From: an uncultured Bacteroidales bacterium
GTDB taxonomy: Bacteria; Bacteroidota; Bacteroidia; Bacteroidales; UBA932
Direction: 5' to 3'
DNA length: 33,573 nucleotides
NCBI GenBank assembly: GCA_934667175.1
Contig: CAKULN010000030.1
Coordinates: forward strand, 1-33,573
Shown: one piece after another, positions 1-7,385 of the stretch
How the letters are laid out: each line of letters begins with the position of its first letter
How positions within the stretch are numbered: the stretch's first letter is position 1
Position numbers and translations under genes: made by a program
The notes under the pieces: generated by a model
Seen by the model: only the letters and a program-made list of their open reading frames with translations
What the model was told of the DNA's origin: nothing
Database searches by the model: none

Positions 1-22
1 GTAAAGAATGTGCCTGAAAGTC

Positions 23-580
23 TCATTCGGGGATATTCATTTTTGAGAAAGTGTATCGGCGGTCATGGCACTGCATGACGATGGTTCCGCCATCATCCAC
101 GGAAACATATTCATCGATCGACTTCGCCCTGAAAAGTCTCTTGAGGTCATGGGCTATAGTCTTGCGGATCAAGCATTTGTCAAGAGGTTTCATAGCATTG
201 AGCAGTTTGACGCGTCTGCGGTTCCCGTTCATCTTGAAGTCGAAGGCTCTGATGCCGAACTCATTGACGATGGAGCCGGCGATGATGCCGTCCATGCGCT
301 TGACCACGCATATTCCTGAAAACGAGGCTTTTTTGAAGGTTATGGCTACGGTGTAGCGGGAGGTTTCATTGTCGTTGAAAGGGAAAATATAGGGCGATTC
401 GATTGTGTCGGTCACTTCGACAGGCTCAGTGACCGATGATGGCTCAATGACCGACTCTCCGGTCGCTGAGCCTGTCGAAGCGACCGTGGTTCGGCAAAGC
501 TCACCAACCGTGGTTCGGCAAAGCTCACCAACCGCACTAATGGGCAGCAGCAGACTAATCAACAACAAAAACCTTCGCAT
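23..580 (-). CDS. Exported protein of unknown function, end of polyene cluster run
   Basis: A 185-residue protein with a hydrophobic signal peptide (about residues 1-17, MRRFLLLISLLLP...). I do not recognise a named family. Right after the signal sequence, residues about 18-58 are encoded by hairpin repeats (bases 410-533) that read as two GELCRTTV units followed by a Thr/Ser/Val/Glu-rich stretch. The likely folded part is residues 60-185, mixed beta and charged, with motifs such as FSGICVVKRMDG and NEFGIRAFDF. The ATG at 580 overlaps the end of the LolA-like gene by 26 nt, so the two are probably translated together. The cluster position suggests an envelope role in pigment or lipid handling; this is inference only. 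It could be a lipoprotein-like accessory protein of the type found near flexirubin genes. Confidence 0.75.
   Translation of the reverse strand: MRRFLLLISLLLPISAVGELCRTTVGELCRTTVASTGSATGESVIEPSSVTEPVEVTDTIESPYIFPFNDNETSRYTVAITFKKASFSGICVVKRMDGIIAGSIVNEFGIRAFDFKMNGNRRRVKLLNAMKPLDKCLIRKTIAHDLKRLFRAKSIDEYVSVDDGGTIVMQCHDRRYTFSKMNIPE
410..533. repeat. Composite hairpin-repeat cassette inside the CDS at 23-580
   Basis: Four related hairpins lie in a row. Unit 410-434 has arms GGTCACT/AGTGACC. Unit 461-485 has arms GGTCGCT/AGCGACC in the opposite core orientation. Two units at 488-509 and 512-533 have the form GGTTCGG...CCAACC, repeated with a 24-bp period. The cassette is open in the host gene's frame and encodes the segment after the signal peptide. 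A near copy of the same order lies at 29713-29833, and a rearranged one at 27521-27659. Confidence 0.9.
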
Positions 581-1193
581 CGACCGTCTTGTTATATTCG
601 GCGTTAAGGATCGTGATCACCGTCTCACCGCTGTTGTCAACCAAATCCACCTCATTGACTTTCAAGTCCTTGCCAAAACGCAGGCGGACAGTCTTGAACA
701 TCTGCCGCATTTCTTTCTTGAGAGGCTCCAGCTCAGCCACATAGCAGCCGCCGTCAAGAAACATCCGAACTTTGAAGTCCCCCCCACCGGCCAACCCCTG
801 CCCCGTGATGCTGTTCATGATGATCCTCGCGATGGACTTGAAAAGCCTGTTCGAGTTCACATCCATCTTGTTGGAGGTCTGGCTGCTCTGCAGAAGCACC
901 TTCTCCTTGTTCAGGATGAAAAGGTAGGTGTATGGAGAGACATATTCCCACCTCAACATTCCGTCGGCGAAATACATCTTACCGGTGGAGACCATCTTCT
1001 CCTGAAGGATGGCAATATCCTTGACCTGCTTGAAGTCTGCCTTTAGGCTCTTGATTCCGGCGCACGAAGCGTCGATCTTTTGGATGGCCTCGACGGTCTG
1101 CGCCTCAGTAAGCGGCTTATAGTCAGTGCCGTAAGCCGACAAAGCAGCAAAAAGCAGCGCAAGGCCAATGAATATTATCCTTAAACTTCTCAT
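555..1193 (-). CDS. LolA-like outer-membrane lipoprotein carrier protein
   Basis: About 212 residues with a signal peptide (hydrophobic stretch ending near AALSAYG) and a LolA-type fold pattern: SLKADFKQVKDIAILQEKMVSTGKMYFADGMLRWEY is the usual beginning of the LolA barrel (quoted here as a range, about residues 50-88 of the open frame). LolA proteins carry lipids or lipoproteins across the periplasm. Paralogues often sit in aryl-polyene and flexirubin clusters and are thought to help deliver the product to the outer membrane. I chose ATG at 1193; a GTG at 1199 is possible, but it overlaps the TGA of the upstream membrane-protein gene (1196-1198). The 3' end overlaps the next gene by 26 nt. 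Family assignment is good; the cargo is inferred from context. Confidence 0.85.
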   Translation of the reverse strand: MRSLRIIFIGLALLFAALSAYGTDYKPLTEAQTVEAIQKIDASCAGIKSLKADFKQVKDIAILQEKMVSTGKMYFADGMLRWEYVSPYTYLFILNKEKVLLQSSQTSNKMDVNSNRLFKSIARIIMNSITGQGLAGGGDFKVRMFLDGGCYVAELEPLKKEMRQMFKTVRLRFGKDLKVNEVDLVDNSGETVITILNAEYNKTVDAKVFVVD

Positions 1194-1195
1194 AA

Positions 1196-1549
1196 TCACT
1201 TAGCGATAAACACGCACCCGCTGATGATCAGGAACACCCCAATCCAGCGGGTAGCAGGAATATTCTCATGGAAAATGAATATGGCGGCGAGCATCCCGAA
1301 CACATAACTCAGGCTGATCATCGGGTAGGCCATGCTGAACGGGAATCTTTTGAGGATGTACATCCACAGGACCGTGCCGCCGGCGTAGCAGAGTCCACAG
1401 CCAAGAAACCACCAGTTGACGAGCAGGCGGCCGAAAAACGCCCACGTCCATTCAAAACTGCCCATCTTCTCAAGGGCGAACTTGAGAAGCACCTGGCCTC
1501 CGGACAGCAGGAGGCTCTGGGCCACGGACAATGTCAGCAGTCTCCACAT
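1196..1549 (-). CDS. Small four-helix membrane protein, DMT/EamA-like
   Basis: A 117-residue protein with four predicted membrane helices. The pattern (an early QVLLKFALEKMG, a central YPMISLSYVFGMLAAIF, a late RWIGVFLIISGCVFIAK) matches half-length drug/metabolite transporter proteins, similar in layout to ArnE/SMR proteins. Such short proteins usually work as dimers. ATG at 1549 lies inside the end of the chain-length-factor gene (16-nt overlap), so it belongs to the polyene run. It may move a lipid intermediate or export a precursor, but the substrate cannot be read from sequence. Confidence 0.8.
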   Translation of the reverse strand: MWRLLTLSVAQSLLLSGGQVLLKFALEKMGSFEWTWAFFGRLLVNWWFLGCGLCYAGGTVLWMYILKRFPFSMAYPMISLSYVFGMLAAIFIFHENIPATRWIGVFLIISGCVFIAK

Positions 1550-2562
1550 AGGCCTTTAAGATAAACCAGCCCGACATCCTCTCCGGCGTCGTTCACGACA
1601 AGGATGTCTTTGTCAAGGCCACTGGCGATCCTTATCGCAGCCTCGTAGACCCCGAGCCCCGAGGTCGAGAAACATTTGCCGAACAGCTTGAAATAGTCCG
1701 CGCTGCGGATGACGCGAGAGGCATGATATTCATTGATAATAGTTTCAAGATTCTTCGGAGAGTGAAGGATCCTGACGTCAGCAAGTTCGCAGAGAGGTCC
1801 TTTCGGCATCGCATCGGTCCCTGAGCTTGTCGAAGGGCCGGAATCAGACTTTAGAAGATGTTCAACACCCATCTGGGCGGTACCCTTCGACAGGCTCAGG
1901 GACCGGTCGTGTGACATCATCCTCTGGGTCTCTGAGCCTGTCGAAGAGACCTGGGATGCGGACAACACAAACGCGGAAGAGGCTTCGGCGGCGGTGATGC
2001 CATCGCCGAAGTACCCGGCACCTTTCAAAAGATCGTAGGTGGCCGGTGTCGTCTCATCGTGCGCCCCGACAAGGGCATTGGAGATTCTTCCGGATTGAAG
2101 CTGGATGAAAGCGTCCAGCAACGCGCTCTCGAAGGAAATGTCCTTCTGTGAATATGTGCAGTTGCACCCGTGGCAACGAAGCAGGATGGCCACCGCCGAA
2201 CTGATCGTGTTGTGGGTTGACATCATGAAATAGGTCGGGGGAAGCATCTCCTCCCCGTCCCTGCACATAGCCGCCAGAAAATTCTCCGTGTTCTCCATGC
2301 AGCCAAGTCCAGTGCCAGTGAATATGGCGTCCGGACATTCGGTTCCGGCTTCATTCAACGCGGCCAGGGAAACGGCGGCAGCGCGTTTCAGGATCAAGCC
2401 CATCCGTCGCGCCTGCATAGGATTCAGGAACGGCTTGAAATCCGGATCCAGACTTCTGAGATAAGGCTCCGAACATGGGACAGGATTTGTCATCCAGTCC
2501 TCACAGAGAGGCTTCTGGACAGAAATCTGAGCCGCGGAACGTATGTAAATCCTATTTGCCAT
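1534..2562 (-). CDS. Beta-ketoacyl synthase-like chain-length factor
   Basis: 342 residues. The N-terminal half resembles the ketoacyl-synthase N-terminal family found in chain-length factors (Ketoacyl-synt_2 type): FTGTGLGCMENTENF and the segment PTYFMMSTHNTISSAVAILL around residues 108-127. Where an active ketosynthase has its nucleophilic Cys, this region has no Cys, so the protein is probably a non-catalytic partner that sets chain length with the ketosynthase at 2552-3733. ATG at 2562 overlaps that gene's stop by 11 nt, which fits a heterodimer made in equal amounts. Residues about 203-256 are not ketosynthase-like: they are encoded by three hairpin repeats (1816-1951) placed between the EASSAFVLSAS strand and the C-terminal part. 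Whether this insert is a tolerated loop or harms function is unknown. Confidence 0.85.
   Translation of the reverse strand: MANRIYIRSAAQISVQKPLCEDWMTNPVPCSEPYLRSLDPDFKPFLNPMQARRMGLILKRAAAVSLAALNEAGTECPDAIFTGTGLGCMENTENFLAAMCRDGEEMLPPTYFMMSTHNTISSAVAILLRCHGCNCTYSQKDISFESALLDAFIQLQSGRISNALVGAHDETTPATYDLLKGAGYFGDGITAAEASSAFVLSASQVSSTGSETQRMMSHDRSLSLSKGTAQMGVEHLLKSDSGPSTSSGTDAMPKGPLCELADVRILHSPKNLETIINEYHASRVIRSADYFKLFGKCFSTSGLGVYEAAIRIASGLDKDILVVNDAGEDVGLVYLKGLCGDC
1816..1951. repeat. Three hairpin repeats inside the chain-length-factor gene
   Basis: Units at 1816-1839 (arms GGTCCCT / AGGGCC), 1879-1904 (arms GGTACCC..., closing AGGGACC, opposite core orientation) and 1927-1951 (arms GGTCTCT / AGAGACC, perfect). 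Each shares the core GAGC[CT]TGTCGA or its complement. All three are open in the frame of the host gene and together add about 50 residues. The spacers between units are unrelated to those in the other cassettes. Confidence 0.9.
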
Positions 2563-3733
2563 AACGTGAGATCAACAAGGATGAGTCATTGCCTCCGAAA
2601 CCGAAGGAATTGCACAGGACGTGGTTGAGCGTGACTTTCTCCCGTCCGTCCGTCTCAGGAATGATTCCACCGTCAAACGGTTCCTTCCAATTCAGGTTAG
2701 CAGGGATGAAGCCTTGACGGATGGCAAGGAGACAGATCACAGCCTCGATGCTGCCGGCGGCGCTGGTTGTGTGGCCGGTGAACGCCTTTGTGGAAGACAC
2801 TGGCGGAACCTTGTCTCCGAAAAGACGGATCATCGCCCGGCTTTCGCTGGCATCGTTGTTAGGCGTGGCCGTGCCGTGGGCGTTCACATAGTCGATGTCC
2901 GAAGGACTCAACCCTGACATATTCAATGCTTTGGACATCGCCAGGAAAGCGCCTTCTCCATCATCCGAAGAGGCGGTCTGGTGGAAAGCGTCGCAGGCGT
3001 TGCCGTAGCCGTCCAGAACTCCGAGCGGCCGCGCATCTCTTTTCAAGGCATGTTCCTCACTCTCAAGGACCACGAACCCGGCCCCTTCGCCAAGATTCAA
3101 CCCGTTGCGGGTAGCGTCGAACGGCCTGCAAGGCTCGCTGTCCAGAATCTTCAGGGAATTGAATCCGTTGAGATGGTATCTGGTCAGACATTCAGCGCCA
3201 CCGGCGACAACGACATCGCACCGTCCGCTCCTGATAAGGTCAGCTCCAAGCATGATGGAATTCGCCGCCGAGGAACAAGCCGTGGAAATTGTGGTCACAA
3301 GACCGAAGCCTCCGAAAAAATCGGCGATCTCGTCAGTGCAGCTCCCACAGTCGTGAAGACGGAAAAGGGCTTGGCTTTCTCCATGAAGATAATGACGCTC
3401 GGTCACATCCATCCCGCCGACAGTCGTTCCCGAAATCAAGGCCGAACGGTCCGAATCTTTGACCCCGGCCTCCTCAATCGCCTCTTTGACAGCCATGATT
3501 CCAAGCAATGTTGTCCGAGGGACAATCCTGTCTGAAGGAAGCCCGAGAGCGTTCTTGAGTTCCCCGTCGGACATATTCACCTCCCCGCAAGGAAGTTCAG
3601 AGTGAGCGGTCTGCAGACGCCTAAGGCTCCCGACGCCGCTTCTGCGGGCGGTAAGGGAACGCAATGTTTCCTCCTTCCCCACCCCGATGGCGGAGATGAT
3701 TCCGGATCCTGTTATGACGATTCTCCCGGACAC
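2552..3733 (-). CDS. Beta-ketoacyl-ACP synthase (FabF-type)
   Basis: 393 residues, the usual length for a KAS II-type enzyme that condenses malonyl-ACP with a growing acyl chain. The catalytic triad is visible: Cys153 in STACSSAANS, His286 in NAHGTATPNND and His321 in FTGHTTSAAG. The GTG start at 3733 directly follows the TAA of the acyl carrier protein gene with no gap. An 11-nt overlap with the chain-length factor downstream suggests a KS/CLF pair like those of type II polyketide and aryl-polyene systems. It is likely the main elongating enzyme of the polyene chain. Confidence 0.93.
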   Translation of the reverse strand: MSGRIVITGSGIISAIGVGKEETLRSLTARRSGVGSLRRLQTAHSELPCGEVNMSDGELKNALGLPSDRIVPRTTLLGIMAVKEAIEEAGVKDSDRSALISGTTVGGMDVTERHYLHGESQALFRLHDCGSCTDEIADFFGGFGLVTTISTACSSAANSIMLGADLIRSGRCDVVVAGGAECLTRYHLNGFNSLKILDSEPCRPFDATRNGLNLGEGAGFVVLESEEHALKRDARPLGVLDGYGNACDAFHQTASSDDGEGAFLAMSKALNMSGLSPSDIDYVNAHGTATPNNDASESRAMIRLFGDKVPPVSSTKAFTGHTTSAAGSIEAVICLLAIRQGFIPANLNWKEPFDGGIIPETDGREKVTLNHVLCNSFGFGGNDSSLLISRYGK

Positions 3734-3991
3734 TTACTTCGATTGGTTAGCCTTGATGTACTCGGCCATGGTTCTTACTGACTTGAAGACTTCCTTGCCC
3801 TCGGCAGGATTCTTCAGCTTGATTCCGTAGTTCTTCTCCAAAAGCAGCATGAGCTCCAGTGCGTCAATGGAATCAAGTCCAAGGCCCTCTCCGAAAAGAG
3901 GTGCGTCAGCGTCGATGTCCTCAGGCGTGACGCCGTCCAGTTTCAAAGCCTCTATGATCTTTGTCTTCAATTCGTTGATAAGTGCATCCAT
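3734..3991 (-). CDS. Acyl carrier protein
   Basis: 85 residues, acidic and helical, with the phosphopantetheine attachment serine in GLGLDSIDALELMLLLEKNY. It carries the growing chain as a thioester for the ketosynthases of this cluster. It is separated from the small ketosynthase-like gene by one base and abuts the GTG start of the next ketosynthase. It is a different protein from the second carrier at 7131-7373; the two may have separate roles, for example starter loading versus elongation, but the sequence does not show which. Confidence 0.93.
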   Translation of the reverse strand: MDALINELKTKIIEALKLDGVTPEDIDADAPLFGEGLGLDSIDALELMLLLEKNYGIKLKNPAEGKEVFKSVRTMAEYIKANQSK

Positions 3992-3992
3992 A

Positions 3993-4541
3993 TTATTTTT
4001 CGATTAAATATAATTCAGCCTCAAAATGTTCCGGATCAGAGCATTCCAGCCAACCGGCAATCGCGGATTCCGTCACCGGATCCTGAAACGCCTGCTCCAC
4101 AATCTCTTTCATCACCGCATCGTCCTTGTCCTCAAGCACATAAAAAGAAGTCTCCCCGTAGTACTTGTTCCGTATGGCGATCTCCCCTGTCACAATGTTC
4201 GGAAGCGTGTAGACGAACACCGCCGGGCTGGGGAAGAAGCCATCTTTCCCTATGGTCTTCTGGTACTCGGCGTCATCCGCAAGGGAAGCGCTCCGGTTGA
4301 ACAGGATCACAGCCCTGTCCTCGCAGTCAGTTCTTCTCGGATTCTCCCCACCCAGCAGCAGTTCAGTCGCGACGAATCCCAGACGCGCCAAAGGATCCAT
4401 TTTGAAGAACTTAGGGTAGTCTCCTACCTTTTGCCGGTAAATCTCAACCAAAAGGTCCGCCCCAGTGGAGCCAAAGATAAGTATTTTTTCGCCAACGACC
4501 ACTTTCTCCGGCGTGATCAGAACATGAGCCTTCGTCTTCAT
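3993..4541 (-). CDS. Small ketosynthase-like protein of the polyene cluster
   Basis: 182 residues. It resembles part of the ketosynthase N-terminal domain (LARLGFVATELLLGG, AVILFNRSASLADDAEYQKT, PAVFVYTLPNIVTGEIAIRN), as in the short 3-oxoacyl-ACP-synthase-like proteins found in Bacteroidota flexirubin loci. It is too short for a complete enzyme and lacks the His motifs HGT and GHT. It overlaps the fusion ketosynthase upstream by 4 nt (ATGA type), so it is part of the same translational unit. It is probably an auxiliary or structural partner rather than a catalyst. It does not look like a recent truncation, because start, stop and spacing are intact. Confidence 0.75.
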   Translation of the reverse strand: MKTKAHVLITPEKVVVGEKILIFGSTGADLLVEIYRQKVGDYPKFFKMDPLARLGFVATELLLGGENPRRTDCEDRAVILFNRSASLADDAEYQKTIGKDGFFPSPAVFVYTLPNIVTGEIAIRNKYYGETSFYVLEDKDDAVMKEIVEQAFQDPVTESAIAGWLECSDPEHFEAELYLIEK

Positions 4542-6199
4542 TCGTCACCTCCATTAAAAATGTCACCTTTCATGAATATGGCGGCGGCATTGCAGCCCCC
4601 GAACCCTGACAGCAGTTTGGCGAACGCCCGCTTCGTCGTCTTCCTCGGCTCCGGGGAGATGTCCAGCGGACAGGAAACCCCGCACTCTGAATATCCCCGC
4701 GTCCCAAGCACGGTTCCATCATCGACAGAAGCCATCGAAAGGATGGTCTCAAGGATTCCGGCCGCCCCCATCGTGTGACCGAAATAGCCTTTCAGGCTGT
4801 TCACCGGCACGTTCTGCAATCCGGCTCTGGTCAAAGCGATGGATTCCATCTCGTCATTGTAGGCGGTCGATGTGCCGTGTACAGAAACAAGGGACAGAGA
4901 CTCAGGTTTGACATCCCCAAGGGCAGCCTTGATTGCCCTGAAGCTTCCCTCCCCGGTTCTGGACGGCCCGGATATGTGGTTCGCGTCGTTGCGGATCGCT
5001 CCTCGAACCAGAACCCAATCATCAGGTCCTGGGATCTTGTACTGGAATATGATCGTGGCGGCGGCCTCTCCAAGGTTCAGGCCTTTACGATGCGCGTCAA
5101 ACGGTCTGCAAGCCTCCTGGGACAACGCCTTGAACGACTGGAATCCGGAAATGATGAATCTGGACTGGACATCGGACCCGGTCACTATCACCGTCCCGTA
5201 TTTTCCGGCCTTGAGTTGCCTCATCGCTGCGATCTGGGCACAAAGTCCTGAGATGCAGGCGTTCGAGACCACCAAAGGGGTGTTTTTGTTGCCGAAGAAT
5301 CCGGCGACCTTCTCAGCAGAATTCCCAAGCCTTTCCCTCACGGCCGGATCACCGCCGCAAGGCTCGGCCTCGCTGTCCAGCAGCTCAACATTACCTTTCG
5401 TGGATGAAATCACGAAAAGCACGTCATCGGAAGCCGGATCTATGCCGGTTCCTTTCAAAGCCTTTGACACAGACAAGATCATACGTCTCTCAAAACATGT
5501 CAGACCATCGTCCGGTCCGGGATATTCACCGGTCCTTGCCGACGAATCCATCCCGGCATATTCATCAGCCAAAGACACCTCATCTATCAGCGATGCGAAA
5601 AACGGCTCCGGAAGGTCTTTCGAAGATTCGTAAAGCCTCAGCGCCGACTCCCCGGCCTTCACCTTCGCATAATTTTCTTCAGTGGTCGTCCCCAACGGGG
5701 AGATTATGTTGTCAGAAACCTTGACCACGGCCTTGTGTCCTCCGACCGGCTTGCTTTCGTCCAAGGCGATGACCATCGAGCCTTCCGCTATCATATTTCC
5801 ATCAGATTTTGTCTTTGCATCCACCATCAGCATGGTTCCGAATTCTCCTTTGAGATCAATCTCAGTCTCGATGGACTCTCCGACAGACGGAGTTCCAAGA
5901 ACCTTGAAATCCTTGAGGGCGCAGACATAGCCCACGCTGACCGGTTTATGGAGCAAGTACTTGTTGATGAAGCCGATCCTTGCGGCGCAGGTCTGGGCGA
6001 TGTTCTCCACAAGCCCTTCAGGCACAAGTCTCCCGCCCTCAACAAAGACATTGCCCTCCTGAATCAGGAATCGTGTCACGGTCCTCTGGTAGGAGCACGA
6101 CAACAGACTGGAAATCATGACAAAAGGCTTCCGCTGGGGCAGAAGTTCCGTGATGTCCACCGACGTGAAGTCAAAAGTCTTCAGATCCTCCTCAGTCAT
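4538..6199 (-). CDS. ApeP-like hotdog domain fused to beta-ketoacyl synthase
   Basis: 553 residues in two parts. Residues 1-150 form a hotdog domain of the ApeP-like hydroxyacyl-ACP dehydratase type: ELLPQRKPFVMI at the start and VPEGLVENIAQTCAARIG with the expected acidic residue (Glu65), but no FabZ-type HFPG histidine, which ApeP proteins also lack. Residues about 165-553 are a ketosynthase with Cys315 in VVSNACISGL, His441 in VSVHGTSTAY and His475 in GYFGHTMGAAG. In a single chain this could condense and then dehydrate, supporting conjugated polyene formation. ATG at 6199 overlaps the acyltransferase stop by 8 nt. In the E. coli aryl-polyene locus dehydratase and ketosynthase are separate proteins, so the fusion is notable. 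Confidence 0.9.
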   Translation of the reverse strand: MTEEDLKTFDFTSVDITELLPQRKPFVMISSLLSCSYQRTVTRFLIQEGNVFVEGGRLVPEGLVENIAQTCAARIGFINKYLLHKPVSVGYVCALKDFKVLGTPSVGESIETEIDLKGEFGTMLMVDAKTKSDGNMIAEGSMVIALDESKPVGGHKAVVKVSDNIISPLGTTTEENYAKVKAGESALRLYESSKDLPEPFFASLIDEVSLADEYAGMDSSARTGEYPGPDDGLTCFERRMILSVSKALKGTGIDPASDDVLFVISSTKGNVELLDSEAEPCGGDPAVRERLGNSAEKVAGFFGNKNTPLVVSNACISGLCAQIAAMRQLKAGKYGTVIVTGSDVQSRFIISGFQSFKALSQEACRPFDAHRKGLNLGEAAATIIFQYKIPGPDDWVLVRGAIRNDANHISGPSRTGEGSFRAIKAALGDVKPESLSLVSVHGTSTAYNDEMESIALTRAGLQNVPVNSLKGYFGHTMGAAGILETILSMASVDDGTVLGTRGYSECGVSCPLDISPEPRKTTKRAFAKLLSGFGGCNAAAIFMKGDIFNGGDE

Positions 6200-7085
6200 T
6201 TTTCCAGAACTCGTAAAAATTAAACCATTGGTTTGGGTAGAGCCTCAGAATCTCCGTGATTTCACCGGCGTAGGCTCTTGCCATCGCCTCAGCCTTTTCC
6301 CTCACCCCAAAGCCATCCAGACCTTCGTCCGGGCGGAACAGATGCACACGGTACTTTCTCAGCCCGACCTTCATCACAAAGACCGAGACCACAGGGACAC
6401 CTCTCATGGACGCCAACTGAAACGGCCCCAAAGGAAGTTCAGCCTCAGCCCCAAGAATCTCGCAGCTGACAGTGCGGTTCGAGCCGAAGACCCTGTCTCC
6501 GTGAATATTCACTATCTCGCCGTCAGCCAAGGCGTTGTTCAAGATCACGAGATGGGACATATCCTCAGAAATGCTCACCAGACGGACATTGTTCCCACCC
6601 AGAATCCTTTCCCTGTTCTCTGTCAGAGCCTCGCCCTCACCGCCGAACACCAATGCGTTCATCTTTTTGGGAGACCTCAGCTCATAGCCGGCCAACTCAT
6701 CGTTGCCTATGTGCGAACTCAACTGTAAAAAGCCGCCCTTCCCGGCGCAAAGTTTCTCATAAATTGGTATTTGAGGAACCTCAACCTTGAATTTCTTTCC
6801 TGAATATGACGCGAACCTGTCCATGATGACAGTTCCGAACATCCAGTGGCAAGCGAACACATGAAGGAAAGACTCCAGAGGTCCGAAACCTTGCCTGCGG
6901 CGGAAGTAGTGGTAATTGGAAATGTACCCTTTATGATTGAATATCACGTAGAACGGAATCGCAAGACTCATCAGCAGATAAAAGAACCACAGCGGAATGA
7001 CCTTCATCATCCCGATCAGAGACCTGTGCATCCACGAGGTCCCGTCAGTCGTGCCCTGCCACTGCCTTTCTCCGCTCTCCGGCAT
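6192..7085 (-). CDS. LpxL/HtrB-like lipid acyltransferase
   Basis: About 297 residues with one N-terminal membrane segment (VIPLWFFYLLMSLAIPFYVI) and the acyltransferase motif LSSHIGNDELAG, matching the H-x4-D/E signature of LpxL-type enzymes. It probably transfers the finished acyl chain from ACP to a lipid acceptor, as proposed for aryl-polyene and flexirubin/DAR lipids. I chose ATG at 7085, because an AGGAG (7091-7095) sits 5 nt before it; a GTG at 7091 would also be in frame. A Shine-Dalgarno this good is uncommon in Bacteroidota. Between it and the ATG lies TGAAT, part of the dispersed heptamer. Confidence 0.88.
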   Translation of the reverse strand: MPESGERQWQGTTDGTSWMHRSLIGMMKVIPLWFFYLLMSLAIPFYVIFNHKGYISNYHYFRRRQGFGPLESFLHVFACHWMFGTVIMDRFASYSGKKFKVEVPQIPIYEKLCAGKGGFLQLSSHIGNDELAGYELRSPKKMNALVFGGEGEALTENRERILGGNNVRLVSISEDMSHLVILNNALADGEIVNIHGDRVFGSNRTVSCEILGAEAELPLGPFQLASMRGVPVVSVFVMKVGLRKYRVHLFRPDEGLDGFGVREKAEAMARAYAGEITEILRLYPNQWFNFYEFWKND

Positions 7086-7130
7086 ATTCACTCCTATAAG
7101 CGCCCATCAGGTTGGAGCGTGGTTATATTC

Positions 7131-7373
7131 CTAAGCTATCTTTTCCTCAATGAAATCATAAAGGCTGCCCAGAGTGGTGAGCCTTCCGAGTTCCTCGGAC
7201 TTGACCTTGACACCGAATTCCTTGTCGATCAAGACTATAATGTCCACGATGTCGAGACTGTCGATGCCCAGATCCTTTTTTAGCGCGGCATTGTCGTTCA
7301 AAAGAGCCGCATCAATCTCGAACTCGTCAACGAGGAATCCGTTGACCTTGGTGATTATTTCTTCCTTACTCAT
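7131..7373 (-). CDS. Acyl carrier protein (second)
   Basis: 80 residues with the phosphopantetheine serine in DLGIDSLDIVDIIVLIDKEF. It has the acidic helix II expected for contact with acyltransferases and ketosynthases. It lies between the methyltransferase and acyltransferase genes. Early position, next to the tyrosine ammonia-lyase, could mean that it carries the aryl starter, but this is only a guess from order. Ends 45 nt before the ATG of the acyltransferase. Confidence 0.93.
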   Translation of the reverse strand: MSKEEIITKVNGFLVDEFEIDAALLNDNAALKKDLGIDSLDIVDIIVLIDKEFGVKVKSEELGRLTTLGSLYDFIEEKIA

Positions 7374-7385
7374 TATTATGGTCTT

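Noticed and set aside
405..1046. Plus-strand 213-codon frame
   Set aside because: Lies opposite two real minus-strand genes with signal peptide and LolA features; the beginning is only repeat sequence.
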